From Pseudoneurospora amorphoporcata (lineage: Eukaryota > Ascomycota > Sordariomycetes > Sordariales > Sordariaceae), in the NCBI GenBank assembly GCA_033297205.1, contig MU859287.1, forward strand, positions 1-51,916: 51,916 bases of DNA, written 5' to 3'. Shown in pieces: positions 9,881-20,309 of the stretch (positions are counted from its first letter, which is position 1; each line of letters starts with the position of its first letter). The notes below the pieces were generated by a model that did not search any database, was not told the DNA's origin, and worked only from the letters and a program-made list of their open reading frames with translations. The translations under genes and the position numbers were made by a program.

Positions 9881-11696
9881 AGAAGACGCCCCTCTCACCA
9901 TCACATTGAGCGTGGGACGGGTATGGAGAAAGATTGTAGATATTTGCTGCATGGGCATGGCAAGCGTTCTATGTCTAGTTTGGTTGGTTCTACGGCTTGG
10001 TGCTTTGTAGATAGTTTGCTCGGAGCACAGGACGAGAGTTACTACGTTTTTATCTTTACTCTGGAATAGATGGCGACGGAAGTACAGAACGTCCATCGCA
10101 GACTCCTCCAATCTATGACTGTCCTACGCGGGTTCTGGTGTGTCAGGGCGGGTTGCAAGACGGTTCGGTTGCGGTGTGTGGAGGGTGAATGTAGAGCTCC
10201 ATGACACTCAGCTAAGTCTAGTCTAGGCTTCGATGACTTTCGATATGCAGGTCATGTCATGTCCCTACTACGTTGGCGGCCCATTTCTGAGATATTTTCC
10301 TGGTTGGCTAGTCCACCTCTTTGTAAGCGGTCTAGATAAGAAGCGAAGGCCATGAAGCCGTGGAGTGGATGGACAAGATGAGGAAGTGCGAGCGAGCGGG
10401 CTGGTTCTCCAAGGTTGTGCCCGGAACAGCCGGAGATGGTGCTGCTGTTGAGATCACGAGTAAACTATACAGCACACTGAAGTGGGTAGCTTCTCTCAGA
10501 GGAACCGGGAAGTTCAAGCATTCCAGAGGTTCCAAGGCTGATGGCGCTGAAATTACCCTTGGTGTTTTGTGGACAAGGTGTCTCCAACTCAAGGGTCCTG
10601 ACCAAACCAGCCCTGAGCTTTCCATTTGTGTACAGGCCGTGTGTGTGTGATCGAGCTATACTCGTACACGGTTCGGCTGTGTCGGGCTATTGCCGTTTGC
10701 TCCCCATGAGCAAAAATAAGCAAAAGAGGTGGCGTCGTTCCTAAGGATGATTCAATATACATAGGTATTCAAACTTCAAAGCCCATTGAGTGAATGGACA
10801 GGGACAACTCAGACCATGGACGGCTCCAGACCAAATGTCAGTGGCTACTTCACTCTGGATTAACATGTCTTCGTCGACAGATTAGCTTCATGAATCTTGG
10901 GAGATGAATGGCCTGTCCCATACAAATAGGTCTTGCCGGCTACCATCGATACATGATGGGTGATACAGAAGCAGTCCGCATGGCTAACAGGAAACTATTT
11001 CATAGCAACCTACCCCATATTGTGACACTCTCCTCGTTTCCGCTACCCCTATCGGTGATTGCTTCCGTATCTACACAAGCAAAGTGTGTGCGACCTTGAG
11101 ACTCGCAGTGTTGCCGCATTGGGCCAAGGTAGCCTGTTCGACTTGTGACCATGAAACTCATCAAATGCCGCTGCTTTAGAGCTCCCGGGGGTCTCTGAAG
11201 AGCCAGGACTGGGACTTCATCAAGTTGAGCATGACAGTCTCGCCTCATAATAAATGTTTTTGTGTCAGCTACGACTCCCGTGAAGAACCATGAACGGCCG
11301 TGGGAGCGTGGGTTAGCATCAGTCTACCAGAAGCACAAACAAGGGCATTGTGTCACGACATTCACACACGAGATCAAGCCACTTGATTGTTTCAAGTCAT
11401 TCATTCATCCACAAAGTAACGCTTCTCTCATCATACATCCTCAAGTCTCTTTCATTTCCTCCATGCATGCCAAAAGTTGCTATTCAAAACCAAATGCCAA
11501 ACAAAAAAAACCGCGGTCCAATATACAAAGGCCGGTTTAGTTCCCCATCCTTTTGTGAACACGCTCCCCGATGATGGTAATATATGCGGGTATAAAATGT
11601 ACAAAAGCAAGAAAAAAATGTATTATTTTTTTCTCGCTCAAAAGATCCTCATCCAACCATCAGAGCAGCTAAGACGAGACAAGACAAGCGAATAGC
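9881..11696. other. Intergenic region, 1.8 kb
   Basis: This lies between the complex I stop (plus) and the dioxygenase stop (minus), so it is flanked by two convergent 3' ends. I see only short open frames without family resemblance, no tRNA and no repeat of note. Nothing is supported beyond the two 3' UTRs. Confidence 0.6.
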
Positions 11697-12659
11697 TTAG
11701 GCCTTGCCCTTGAAGCCCTTGGGAGCAAGGTTGACGTTGTACTCGAGCTCGAGAACGGCCTTGTCGTCACCCTGGAGGGGCTTGAAGTGCACCACGAGAT
11801 CATCCTTGACAGCGAAGACGGTGTCGTTGGTGATCCAGGGGTCGTCGCTGGGGTAGAGCTGAGTGGTGCAGCCCTGGAAGTCGGGGTGGGTGACCATGAT
11901 GTGGAGGTGGGCGGGGCGCATGGGGTGGCGGTCCATGAGCTGGAGGAGGGCCCACGAGGGGCCGTCGCGCGGCAGGGAGTAGGCGGTCGGGTGGAGGCAG
12001 TAGAACCAGTACTCGCCCTTCTCGTTGGCCCTGAACTTGCCGCGGAGGTTGTTGGGCGTCTGGTTCTCGGGGTCCTGGAAGTCGTACTTGCCGTTGGCGG
12101 AGGCTTGCCAGATGTCGAAGACGGCGCCGGGGATGGGCTTGCCGGTGGTGATGTCCCGGATGACACCGTGCATCTTGGTCACGCGGCCGTTGGGAGGGAC
12201 GCCGTCCTGCATGATGGTGCCACCGTTCTCACGGAAGGGGGCGTTGGGGGACCAGAAGGGACCGAGAATGGAGGAGGAGGTGGGCTCGAGACCCTCCTCG
12301 ACGACGATCTTGTGGGCGATCTCATCGACAAGGCTGAAGAAAGAGAGTTGTTAGTATGGATTTCTTGGAGATATGATTGGACCATATCAGAAATAAACTT
12401 ACGACTCAAGACCCAAAATATCGGAAAGACGGTGGGTCTCGTTACGGGTCTGGCCAGACTCGGAGTAGATGCGGCCGACCTCGTTGATGAACTTGACACC
12501 AGCCATCCACTCGTCGATGGTGAGCTCAACCTCGCGAGCGAAGTCGTGGATGTGACGGATCAGAGCACCAAGAACCTGACGGTTGCGAGGAGTGGTGTTG
12601 GGGCCCATGCCATTGATGACATTGTCGGTGAAGTTGGGGTCGAATCTGTGGGAAGCCAT
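11697..12659 (-). CDS. Intradiol ring-cleavage dioxygenase (catechol / hydroxyquinol / protocatechuate type)
   Basis: Exons 12659-12403 and 12333-11697 encode 297 residues; the 69-nt intron has a textbook CTAAC branch site. The N-terminal helical dimerisation segment (about 1-100, with IDEWMAGVKFINEVG) is followed by the beta-rich catalytic domain with GAVFDIWQASANGKYD and RPAHLHIMVTHPDF. By comparison with catechol 1,2-dioxygenases, the non-haem Fe(III) ligands should be Tyr169, Tyr204, His228 and His230; all are present. Family members cleave catechol, hydroxyquinol or protocatechuate between the two hydroxyls to give a muconate. Fungal members of these three specificities are too similar to separate by eye. 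The divergent neighbour at 14327 uses the product of protocatechuate 3,4-cleavage, which makes that substrate attractive, but this is inference. There is no signal peptide; the enzyme is cytosolic. Confidence 0.93.
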
Positions 12660-12672
12660 CTTGATTGTTGCT

Positions 12673-12724
12673 GTGGTGGTGGTGGTGGTGGTGAAGAAGA
12701 ATGATGATGATGTTGATGATGATG
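12673..12724. repeat. GGT and GAT trinucleotide runs in the dioxygenase 5' leader
   Basis: There is a GGT run at 12673-12693 and a GAT run at about 12702-12724, directly upstream of the minus-strand ATG at 12659. In the mRNA they read as CCA/CAC and ATC repeats. They are likely transcribed but not translated. Confidence 0.85.
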
Positions 12725-13710
12725 AAGAAAGAAGAGGAGGGCAAGAAGGTTCCTCGAAGGATATTATATAGAAAGAGACCATACACTCCAACTGGGGATC
12801 TCTTTCCCTCGACGCACAGCGTGGATCTTCATGGCATAGTCAAATTGTCGCAACATGATAGGATCGCACACGTTACGGGTGTGCCTCCATGTTTCCCCGC
12901 CGCCCTTGAGAGCTCTCGAGTCGGACGGGCTCGCGGCAGCTTGACATTCGCAAGTCTGTCACGGTTGATGTGTTAGCAATGTGGGGTTGTGGAGAAAAGG
13001 GAGGCAAAGCGGGAGAAATTTAGCCCTGACTGCTATATTAACCCCTAACCCTGGATCTTCAAGACTGCTGCCGGTTCGCTGCCGTGATGGTTGCGTTGTC
13101 TCCGCTTGCAAGGAACTCCCGGCAGCCTCCAATACGAATCAACCAACATCTTTCTTCCTAAATTGAGTTTACCTTTTCCTCGTCTGACAGCGAATTACTC
13201 ACTCGAGACATCGGGAGCTGATCTGTGGCATGTTTGAGGGCGATCTTGACTTGGTCCAAACGGTTTGGATCCGTTGTCGGTCCTTGGCATCATCATTCAT
13301 GCGGCTCATCGAGGTCTTTGAATTTTGCACTTAGTTGCCCGCACATCCACTTCTTCAGATCTCGGCATCACGTGGGGAGAAAATAGGAGCTTTGTTTACT
13401 TTCCAAACACCAGCCTCCCCATCGCCACAAGATTTCAGATGCCGGCGGTACCTGCTAAAACAACCCCGATTCTCGATATATTGGATCTGGTTGCCTTTCA
13501 TGTCGGGAACCAATTGGTTGCCTTGCACAATAGCCGTCTTGCAGGCGGTGTTTCAAAATAGCCCGAGAACAAACACGATTCAGCACTCGAGGTGCCGTGG
13601 CGTATGTTCAGACACTGCTCTGCAATGAAATAATGGCAATGGGATGGGTGAGCCTTTTCCCGCCGGCTTGTCATTGTGCAACCGCAACGATCCGGACGCA
13701 GCAGGGTTCT

Positions 13711-13745
13711 CATGACAGCTCATGACAGCTCCCCCGGGCCCCGGG
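13711..13745. repeat. Tandem 10-mer duplication plus GC palindrome
   Basis: CATGACAGCT occurs twice head to tail (13711-13720, 13721-13730). After two C residues comes the perfect palindrome CCCGGGCCCCGGG (13733-13745, central C). It lies about 580 bp upstream of the muconate cyclase ATG and about 1050 bp upstream of the dioxygenase ATG. Confidence 0.85.
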
Positions 13746-14326
13746 CTCGGGAACGGGGCAACCTGCAACGGGGGTTCCAGTTCTTGACACGAGCCCCGGT
13801 TCGTCCGGCAAGGGAGTGCCTGGTCTCGCTCCAATTAAATCCGGGGCGTTCTGGACCTTGCAGTGGGTGGTCGTTACAGAAAATCCGACAAAGCCCGCTG
13901 TGACCACCTGGACGATCGGGAGCACTCCTGTCTGAAAATCTACCGTTGCCGCCTTCCGAGCCCCGTCCTCGTGCCCCGTGTAAACATGCTCCCCACAATT
14001 GGAAACCAAAAGCTGGGGGGCACCAAGTGGGGCGGAGGCCCCAGCGACCCCAGTGGTCACAGCGCCAATTGCAACCCCGTCACCACGTCGCGGCGCGACA
14101 GCCGGGCAATAAAGTCGGATCTCGAGTTGGGGATGGGGTTGAGCCGGTCGGAGTTGGGAACAACTTCGTCCGTCAAGGTTCCCGTCTCAATTCCCAAGCA
14201 TCGTACGACAACAACTCCTCGTTTCGCGCTCCGTGATCCTACGCCGGCGTAAACTCTCCAAGTCGCAATTTGCAGTCGCAATCCCAATCGCTTCGCTTAT
14301 TCCTCCCAACCCGACGTCATTCCAAC

Positions 14327-15577
14327 ATGCCCCTCCACCATTTGATGATTGGTACCTGGACCCCTCCAGGAGCCATCTTCACTGTCCAGTTCGACGACGA
14401 GAAGCTCACATGCGAGCTCATCAAGAGAACAGAGATTCCTCAGGATGAGCCGATATCATGGATGACCTTTGACGTATGATCCATCCATCAATTGTCCACC
14501 AAGAGTGCCTTTTGCGACTTTGTCTTGCTTACAATGGAGGTGGAAACAGCATGAGAGGAAGAACATCTACGGCGCTGCCATGAAGAAATGGAACAGCTTT
14601 GCCGTCAAGAGCCCGACTGAGATTGTCCACGAGGCATCGCACCCCATCGGTGGCCACCGTACGTTGTGTGCCGGAATTCTCATGCCACGAACCCAATGTT
14701 CCAGAACTAACAGACTTGTGTGCATGTTACAGCCCGTGCCAACGACGCCGACACCAACACGCGCGCCATCTTCCTCCTCGCGGCCAAGCAGCCCCCCTAC
14801 GCTGTCTACGCCAACCCCTTCTACAAGTTCGCCGGCTATGGCAACGTCTTCTCAGTCTCCTCGACCGGCGCGCTCGAGAAGAACATCCAGAACTACGAAT
14901 ACCAAGAGAACACGGGCATCCACGGCATGGTGTTCGACCCGACCGAGACCTACCTCTACTCGGCCGATCTGACGGCGAACAAGCTCTGGACGCACCGCAA
15001 GCTTCCCTCGGGCGAAGTGGAACTCGTCGGCTCCGTCGACGCCCCGGACGCGGGCGACCACCCCCGCTGGGTCGCCATGCACCCCTCGGGCAACTACTTG
15101 TATGCCCTGATGGAGGCCGGCAACCGCATCTGCGAGTACGTGATCGACCCGGCCACGCACATGCCCGTCTACACGCACCACAGTTTTCCCCTTATCCCTC
15201 CCGGAATCCCCGACCGGGACCCCGAGACCGGCAAGGGCCTCTACCGCGCCGACGTGTGCGCGGTGACCTTCAGCGGCAACTACATGTTTGCCAGTTCGCG
15301 GGCGAACAAGTTCGAGCTGCAGGGTTACATTGCGGGCTTCAAGCTGCGCGAATGCGGAAGCATCGAGAAGCAGCTGTTCCTCAGCCCGACGCCGACGAGT
15401 GGTGGGCATAGCAATGCCGTCAGCCCGTGCCCGTGGAGCGACGAGTGGATGGCGATTACGGACGATCAGGAAGGCTGGTTGGAGATTTATCGCTGGAAGG
15501 ACGAGTTCCTGCACAGGGTTGCGCGGGTAAGGATTCCGGAGCCTGGGTTTGGTATGAATGCTATTTGGTATGACTAG
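14327..15577 (+). CDS. 3-carboxy-cis,cis-muconate cyclase (CMLE)
   Basis: Exons 14327-14473, 14550-14658 and 14733-15577 encode 366 residues. The sequence agrees almost throughout with the N. crassa enzyme of known structure (PDB 1JOF, from memory), a seven-bladed beta-propeller that lactonises 3-carboxy-cis,cis-muconate in the eukaryotic beta-ketoadipate pathway. The residues reported as catalytic in that enzyme (His148, Arg196, Glu212, Arg274 without the initiator Met) are all present at plus one: His149 in TGIHGMVFD, Arg197 in DHPRWV, Glu213 in LMEAGNR and Arg275 in ASSRANK. There is no signal peptide, so it is cytosolic. The intradiol dioxygenase lies divergently upstream. The near-identity is also the best clue to the genus. 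Some databases label this family 6-phosphogluconolactonase-like. Confidence 0.98.
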
Positions 15578-16076
15578 ATGGGTTGTCCTTGTGGTTTGGA
15601 TAAAAGCAGCGGTGATAGCTGCCTCATCCTAAGGAACAACATTAGCCAGAAGTACCACCCTGTACCTATGATAATGGAAATGAAAATGAAAGTCAAATGA
15701 AGGTTGGGCGTGAGCATGACCAGCAAAACGAACATGAGAAAATGCGTCTTCCATCTTCATCACCGCCGGAAAGCGGAATGGGTTCAATACTGGTTGCTGG
15801 CAAGTGGAAAGTGTCAAGACGAATTAATGTTGAAAAGCTCTCATTCACATTCTTTCTCCTCCAAAACCTGAAAAGCTGTGGAATGACACCTTGGGGTATT
15901 TTAACTCCATTAGTCTTTCCAGTTTCTCAGCAAAGGTCATCAACATCATCATCACACTGCTTGATTGTCTCCCCGAGTCTTCCAAGAGGGAACAAGCCCG
16001 CTCCGAGCCAAGCTGTAATACACTAGTCTGGCTTGGCAGATATTAATACATGCGTCCTTCGCGTATTACAACAACA
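15578..16076. other. Intergenic region before the tRNA
   Basis: This is the 3' UTR of the muconate cyclase gene and spacer up to the tRNA. I see no gene or repeat in it. Confidence 0.6.
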
Positions 16077-16166
16077 GGGATTGTAGTATAGTGGTCAGTA
16101 CTTCTCGTTGTGGTTCTTTGTACACAGCGATCCGAGAGGACCCAGGTTCGATTCCTGGCAATCCCA
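16077..16166 (+). tRNA. tRNA-His (GTG), with an 18-nt intron
   Basis: The sequence folds as a cloverleaf. The acceptor stem GGGATTG (16077-16083) pairs with CAATCCC (16159-16165), with discriminator A at 16166. There is a three-pair D stem (GTA/TAC). The anticodon stem TCTCG (16103-16107) pairs with CGAGA (16133-16137), and the T stem CCAGG pairs with CCTGG around TTCGATT. The anticodon is GTG at 16110-16112. The anticodon loop is 25 nt, so an intron of about 18 nt (16114-16131) sits in the canonical place after position 37. The D arm, anticodon loop (TTGTGG) and A73 match eukaryotic tRNA-His; the extra 5' G is added after transcription. Internal A box (16084-16094) and B box (16145-16155) are evident. 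Confidence 0.93.
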
Positions 16167-16169
16167 TTA

Positions 16170-16174
16170 TTTTT
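16170..16174 (+). terminator. RNA polymerase III terminator (T run)
   Basis: A run of five T begins three bases after the tRNA discriminator, with a second run of five at 16180-16184. This is the normal Pol III stop signal. Confidence 0.8.
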
Positions 16175-16831
16175 GCGGCTTTTTGCCCTGCTCTCTTGAA
16201 ATCCTTTTTCTCCCTTTTGGTCTGTCTCATCTTCTCTTTTGCTTTTCAACGACAGCATAAACTTGTACTTTAATTTATTTTGGGGAGTTGTTTTGGTTGT
16301 GATGGTGCTTGCGTGGTTGAGTTGGGTTGTTGTTATGTGAATATACAAATGCTTCATTCAAACGTTTGCAACAGATTGCGATAGAAGGAAGATGCTTCGC
16401 TTTGGTTGCAAACTTTACATCATATGAATAAGTTTCGGTTATTTTATTTCCGCAAGGCATAATCGATCGGATGGTCATTACTCAATTCAGAACTACAGAC
16501 ACATTTTCGTTGTTTCTTATCTTATGGGGAGAACTGATGGTTTCAAAATGGGAAGTAGTTGTCTTTCTCTCCATAGTCATTTGTGATGGCTTATGTGCAG
16601 CACATCCGAATGATTATCAGCTTCCCCTTCAAATAATATCAAATATAGTACGTTGGGGATATATCCTGGAGGCCACATTCTGCGATTTCGTATAAGCTCA
16701 AACAAGACAGAGGGTATATTGAATCACGAAACTCTCTCTCTCCGCCTTCCTCCGCATTACCACAACAAACAGGACATCGCTCCCTGATACCAAACCGCAT
16801 AGCACACAACCCTCAACCCAACCGACCCTCA
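16175..16831. other. Intergenic region after the tRNA
   Basis: This spacer reaches to the stop codon of the minus-strand membrane-protein gene. Only short open frames without resemblance are present. It includes that gene's 3' UTR. Confidence 0.55.
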
Positions 16832-17879
16832 CTACATAGCCGCCTGCCTATACGGCTCATACTTGGCCGGCCCATGGGGATCATTCTCCGCCAGATCCAT
16901 CGATTGGAGGAAATTATTATTATGCTGCGAAATGCGACGGGCGCGCTCGATCTGCCTCGGCCTCCACCAGAGGAAATAAGCCAACGCTCCCGCAACAGCC
17001 AGCACGGCAACCGGGATGCCAACACCCAGCCCAATCTTGAGACCATTGCTACTACTAGAACCCGAGGAGTCACTGTCATCGTCCCCCTTGGAACTTGCAA
17101 CGGGTGGAGCTGCTGGTGCTGTGGTTGGTGCTGATGAGGAGGTCGGGCCACTGGTTGATTTCGGGGAGGATGTTACGGAGCCGGAGGTTACGGAGCCGGA
17201 GACTGATGAAGTCTGGGTGGTAGTTCCTGTTCCTGTAACTGTCGCTTTGTTCGTACTGGCCCTCGTGGACGCAATGCTCAGCGATGGACTTCCGGTGAAG
17301 GTCGTGTCAGAGACTTGGATGATGGTTTGCGCCAGGCCAGCACTGATGATGAATGGCCCGACCCTGTCATCTTTTGAAGAACAGTCGCATTTCCCTTCGT
17401 TGAAGTCTGCTGCACAGCAGAATCGATCGTTTCCGCAAGCTGCCAGTTCGCCTTTGCGGTTTTTGTCATCTAGGTATCAAAAGAAAAGGGAATGGTTAGC
17501 GAGTTGTCAACACACGGACCGTCATCAAACAGACTTGATAGAACTTACCGAGACAAGCACCCCCGCAGATATTGTTGTTCCATTGAGGATTCGTACAAGC
17601 TCCTCGCTCCACCGCACCTAGAGTCAAGTTGGGAAACGAGTTGCTTTCTGTGGTCGCGATGCAGAGCGCATTGCTGAAACATGTCCACCCGGCCGGACAG
17701 CAGGAGGAAACGGGAGCGTTGAAGGCCTGGCAAGCAAAGTAGCCTGGTGCGAACTCGCCGCCGGGAAAGTAACACGGCGCATTTGGGTCGGCCCGTACTT
17801 GTCGCGCTTGTACCGCTAGGTACAAGAGGATCGTGGAGATGGATGAGGTAGTAAGAGGCATCATTGTTGCGTAGAGCAT
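16832..17879 (-). CDS. Cysteine-rich single-pass membrane protein, Ser/Thr-rich stalk
   Basis: Exons 17879-17549 and 17469-16832 encode 322 residues; the intron is 79 nt. The order is: a hydrophobic signal peptide (about 1-28), a cysteine-rich outer domain beginning APCYFPGG, with SSCCPAGWTC, NICGGACLG and DRFCC, then a Ser/Thr/Pro/Ala-rich stalk, an acidic Ser stretch, and one membrane segment (LKIGLGVGIPVAVLAVAGAL) followed by WWRPR and a short cytoplasmic tail ending in RQAAM. This arrangement is common in Pezizomycotina, where the cysteine domain starts CY-x-P-x-G and contains SCC and C-x-N-x-LC motifs. The function of that family is not established. I would guess a cell-wall-facing sensor or surface protein from the architecture alone. 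An in-frame ATG further upstream (18002) is possible but would bury the signal peptide. Frame continuity of exon 2 was checked codon by codon. Confidence 0.88.
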
Positions 17880-19238
17880 GCTTTCTGGGTAGCAACAGAA
17901 AACCAGGAAACAACACAGAAAACGGCAAAGGGAAGAGATGGATTGAGCTGAGATATTAGGAAATGCAAACTCGACAGAAAAGAAAGCAACCTTGAGCGCC
18001 ACGACGGCTGGTCAATACTTATCAAGTGAGCAGCAACACCGTGAGGCTGTCGGTTCGGTTATGCCAGTGCCTCTTCAGTTCGACTACTGTCGTGTCGGCG
18101 TGATTGCACTAGACGAGCAATAGTCTGAAGCGCAGGGCAACACACCATCGTCGAGAAGACTTCCCGTCGTAACTCCTCATGAACAAGGACTGGTACCGTC
18201 CTCCTACCCTCTGGTCCCTCGTTCGGCATCCTTTATTTCAGAATCAGTCGGCGGCTGTGAAATATTTTGAGTGGCAGTGTCGCATATCTGAGAAAGCCCA
18301 AGGCAAATTAAGGAAATCAACAATTGAGCACAACCATTGTGATGGTGTCCCCAGAAGCGCCTTGAGTTGCTGAATGGGAGTTGATCCAGGCAAGCCACTT
18401 GGCTTGGCAGGCTGCGGGATGGTTGCTGCAGCTTTTCGGAGCTCAGTTGGGTCGTTGAAATAGAATGCAATGGAATGGTTGGACCCTCGGCCAGGTTCCT
18501 CTTTTCATCGATAGGGAGGTGCAAAAGATAAGCTGTTGCGAGGTTCGTTTTGAGGTCATCCAGATCGATTGGCATTTGCCTGGGAATAGAAATCCCATTA
18601 GAACGTCGTGATGATGATGGAGTCCAAGGAGAAGAGCTCTCCGAGTTCGGGGCTCCCTGGCTCATCCATGGGTGCCCATATTCAACATGGAAGGACCCTG
18701 AACCGAGCCATGTCATCATTGCCGTTTTTTGAATGGGCATTCTCTCAGGAGTGCCAAACCGAAGAAAGAAGCAGCAAGAGCCCGATGAAATATTGAGGAA
18801 AGTAAACAAGCGCTTTGGAGATCTTATTGTTTGCAATTCAATTGTGGAAAGAGCGCTTGGTGGCACTGCGGAGACGAGGAAAAAAAAAAAAAAAGGGCAG
18901 TCATACGTCAACAGCTTCGCCGCTACAAAACCAGTGCGGGGAACATTTGACAACCAGAATCCAGAGTTCAACCACTCAACAACTTGGACTGAATATTCCG
19001 CCCCGGTTACGGATCAAAATTCTCTGGGTTTCATCGATCCTCTCTCGGCCGAATGACTGTGAATAAGAAGAAGATCAGACAGCAGCAGAAAAGTACATCC
19101 TCCCATATTTTCTACTCAAAAATTCTCTTCGTTTTCTCCCTCATCGTCCTCATCCTGGCTATCTTCACTTCCCGAATCATCCCCTCATTCTTTCCCAGAA
19201 CCATAGTATCAGCCACCAGCCGTTTAACAATCACAACG
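17880..19238. other. Intergenic region with divergent promoters
   Basis: This 1.36-kb region separates the divergent membrane-protein and HAL2 genes. It contains an A run at about 18881-18894. A 255-codon minus-strand open frame (18204-18971) is present but shows no domain, a run of Phe encoded by the poly-A tract, and no splice logic, so I do not call it. The 186 bp before 19239 are an in-frame upstream extension of HAL2. Confidence 0.55.
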
Positions 19239-20309
19239 ATGGCTTCTTCTCCCCAGTACACAAAGGAGCTCGAGGTGGCTCAGCTCGCCGTCCAGCGGGC
19301 CGCCCGCCTCACCAAGCGCGTCTTCCACGAGAAGGCCAAGGGCACCGTCTCCAAGGACGACAAGTCCCCCGTGACCATCGGTGACTTTGGCGCTCAGGCG
19401 CTCATCATCAGCGCCCTCAAGGCCAACTTCCCTTCGGACGAGATTGTGGCCGAGGAGGAGGCCGCTCAGCTGCGCGAGGACACCCCCCTGCGGGACCAGA
19501 TCTGGGAGCTCGTCAAGTCCACCAAGCTCGACGACGAGGCTGCCGAGCAGCTTCTCGGCGGTGCCATCAAGGATGCCGATGCCATGCTGGAGATCATCGA
19601 CCAGGGCAACAGCAAGGGCGGCGCCAAGGGCAGGATATGGACTATCGACCCCATCGACGGCACCAAGGGCTTCCTGCGTGGTGGACAGTATGCCGTGTGC
19701 TTGGGACTGATGGTGGACGGTGATGTCAAGGTCGGCGTTCTCGGCTGCCCGAACCTGCCTGTCGACGACGCTGCGCCGTTGACTGCGGATATCGGCACCA
19801 AGGCCACCGACGAGGGCAGGGGCGTCATCTTCTCGGCTGTTCAGGGCCAGGGCGCGACCAGCAGACCCCTGGGCACCGCCGGTCTTGCGGAGGGCAAGCC
19901 TATTGCGATGAAACCTATCACTGAGATGTCCAACGCGAGCTTCTGCGAGAGTGTGGAGGCGGGTCACTCGGATCAGGGCGTGGCTGGACAGATTGCGAAG
20001 AAGCTCGGCATCACCAGGCCTAGTGTACGGATGGACTCCCAGGCCAAGTACGGCTCTATTGCTCGCGGCGCGGGTGATATCTACCTCCGTCTGCCTACTT
20101 CCAAGTCTTACCAGGAGAAGATCTGGGATCACGCTGCCGGAGACCTGATTGTGCGCGAGGCTGGCGGACAGGTCACCGACATGAATGGAAACCGTCTGGA
20201 CTTCAGTGTCGGCCGCACGTTGGCTGAGAACAAGGGTGTCATCGCGGCGCCTGCTGCGGTCCATGACCAGGTCATCAAGGTCGTGCAGGAAGTACTTGGT
20301 CAGCAGTAA
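19239..20309 (+). CDS. 3'(2'),5'-bisphosphate nucleotidase (HAL2/MET22 type)
   Basis: This is an intronless frame of 356 residues from the ATG at 19239, the same size as yeast Hal2. It removes the 3'-phosphate of PAP and PAPS, clearing the by-product of sulfate assimilation; the family is magnesium-dependent and lithium- and sodium-sensitive. Metal-binding residues of the inositol-monophosphatase fold are visible: Asp49 (IGDFGAQ), Glu72-Glu73 (VAEEEAA), the DPIDGT motif (Asp137, Asp140, Thr142) and Asp297 in WDHAAGD. The frame is open upstream to an ATG at 19053, which would add 62 residues with a basic start and one strongly hydrophobic segment. The ATG at 19239 has A at -3 and G at +4; the upstream one has a weaker context. 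I chose the inner start by family length. The gene converges on the uL6m gene, with 143 bp between stops. Confidence 0.95.
   Translation: MASSPQYTKELEVAQLAVQRAARLTKRVFHEKAKGTVSKDDKSPVTIGDFGAQALIISALKANFPSDEIVAEEEAAQLREDTPLRDQIWELVKSTKLDDEAAEQLLGGAIKDADAMLEIIDQGNSKGGAKGRIWTIDPIDGTKGFLRGGQYAVCLGLMVDGDVKVGVLGCPNLPVDDAAPLTADIGTKATDEGRGVIFSAVQGQGATSRPLGTAGLAEGKPIAMKPITEMSNASFCESVEAGHSDQGVAGQIAKKLGITRPSVRMDSQAKYGSIARGAGDIYLRLPTSKSYQEKIWDHAAGDLIVREAGGQVTDMNGNRLDFSVGRTLAENKGVIAAPAAVHDQVIKVVQEVLGQQ

Larger units (their letters stand above)
12660..14326. promoter_or_regulatory. Shared divergent promoter region of the dioxygenase and muconate cyclase genes
   Basis: These 1.67 kb separate the two start codons of a pathway-related gene pair. 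The end next to the dioxygenase has trinucleotide runs in the 5' leader. At 13711-13730 there is a perfect tandem duplication of CATGACAGCT, followed at 13733-13745 by the GC palindrome CCCGGGCCCCGGG. CCTAACCC-like sequence occurs at 13042-13052. I see no convincing protein-coding gene between them. The repeats are candidates for regulator binding but nothing proves it. Confidence 0.5.

Noticed and set aside
12025..12704. Long plus-strand frame opposite the dioxygenase gene
   Set aside because: It is antisense to well-supported exons with the Fe-ligand motifs; a shadow caused by GC-rich codon use.
13042..13052. CCTAACCC as an interstitial telomere
   Set aside because: It is about one and a half telomeric units only; no array, so it is not evidence of a telomere fusion.
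14852..15514. 220-codon minus-strand frame opposite the muconate cyclase gene
   Set aside because: It mirrors exon 3 of a gene with clear identity; Arg/Val/Ala-rich shadow with no family resemblance.
18204..18971. 255-codon minus-strand open frame
   Set aside because: It includes a Phe run created by a poly-A tract, has no domain or splice signals and lies in the divergent promoter region of two supported genes.
19224..20264. 346-codon minus-strand frame opposite HAL2
   Set aside because: Antisense shadow of a highly codon-biased gene.
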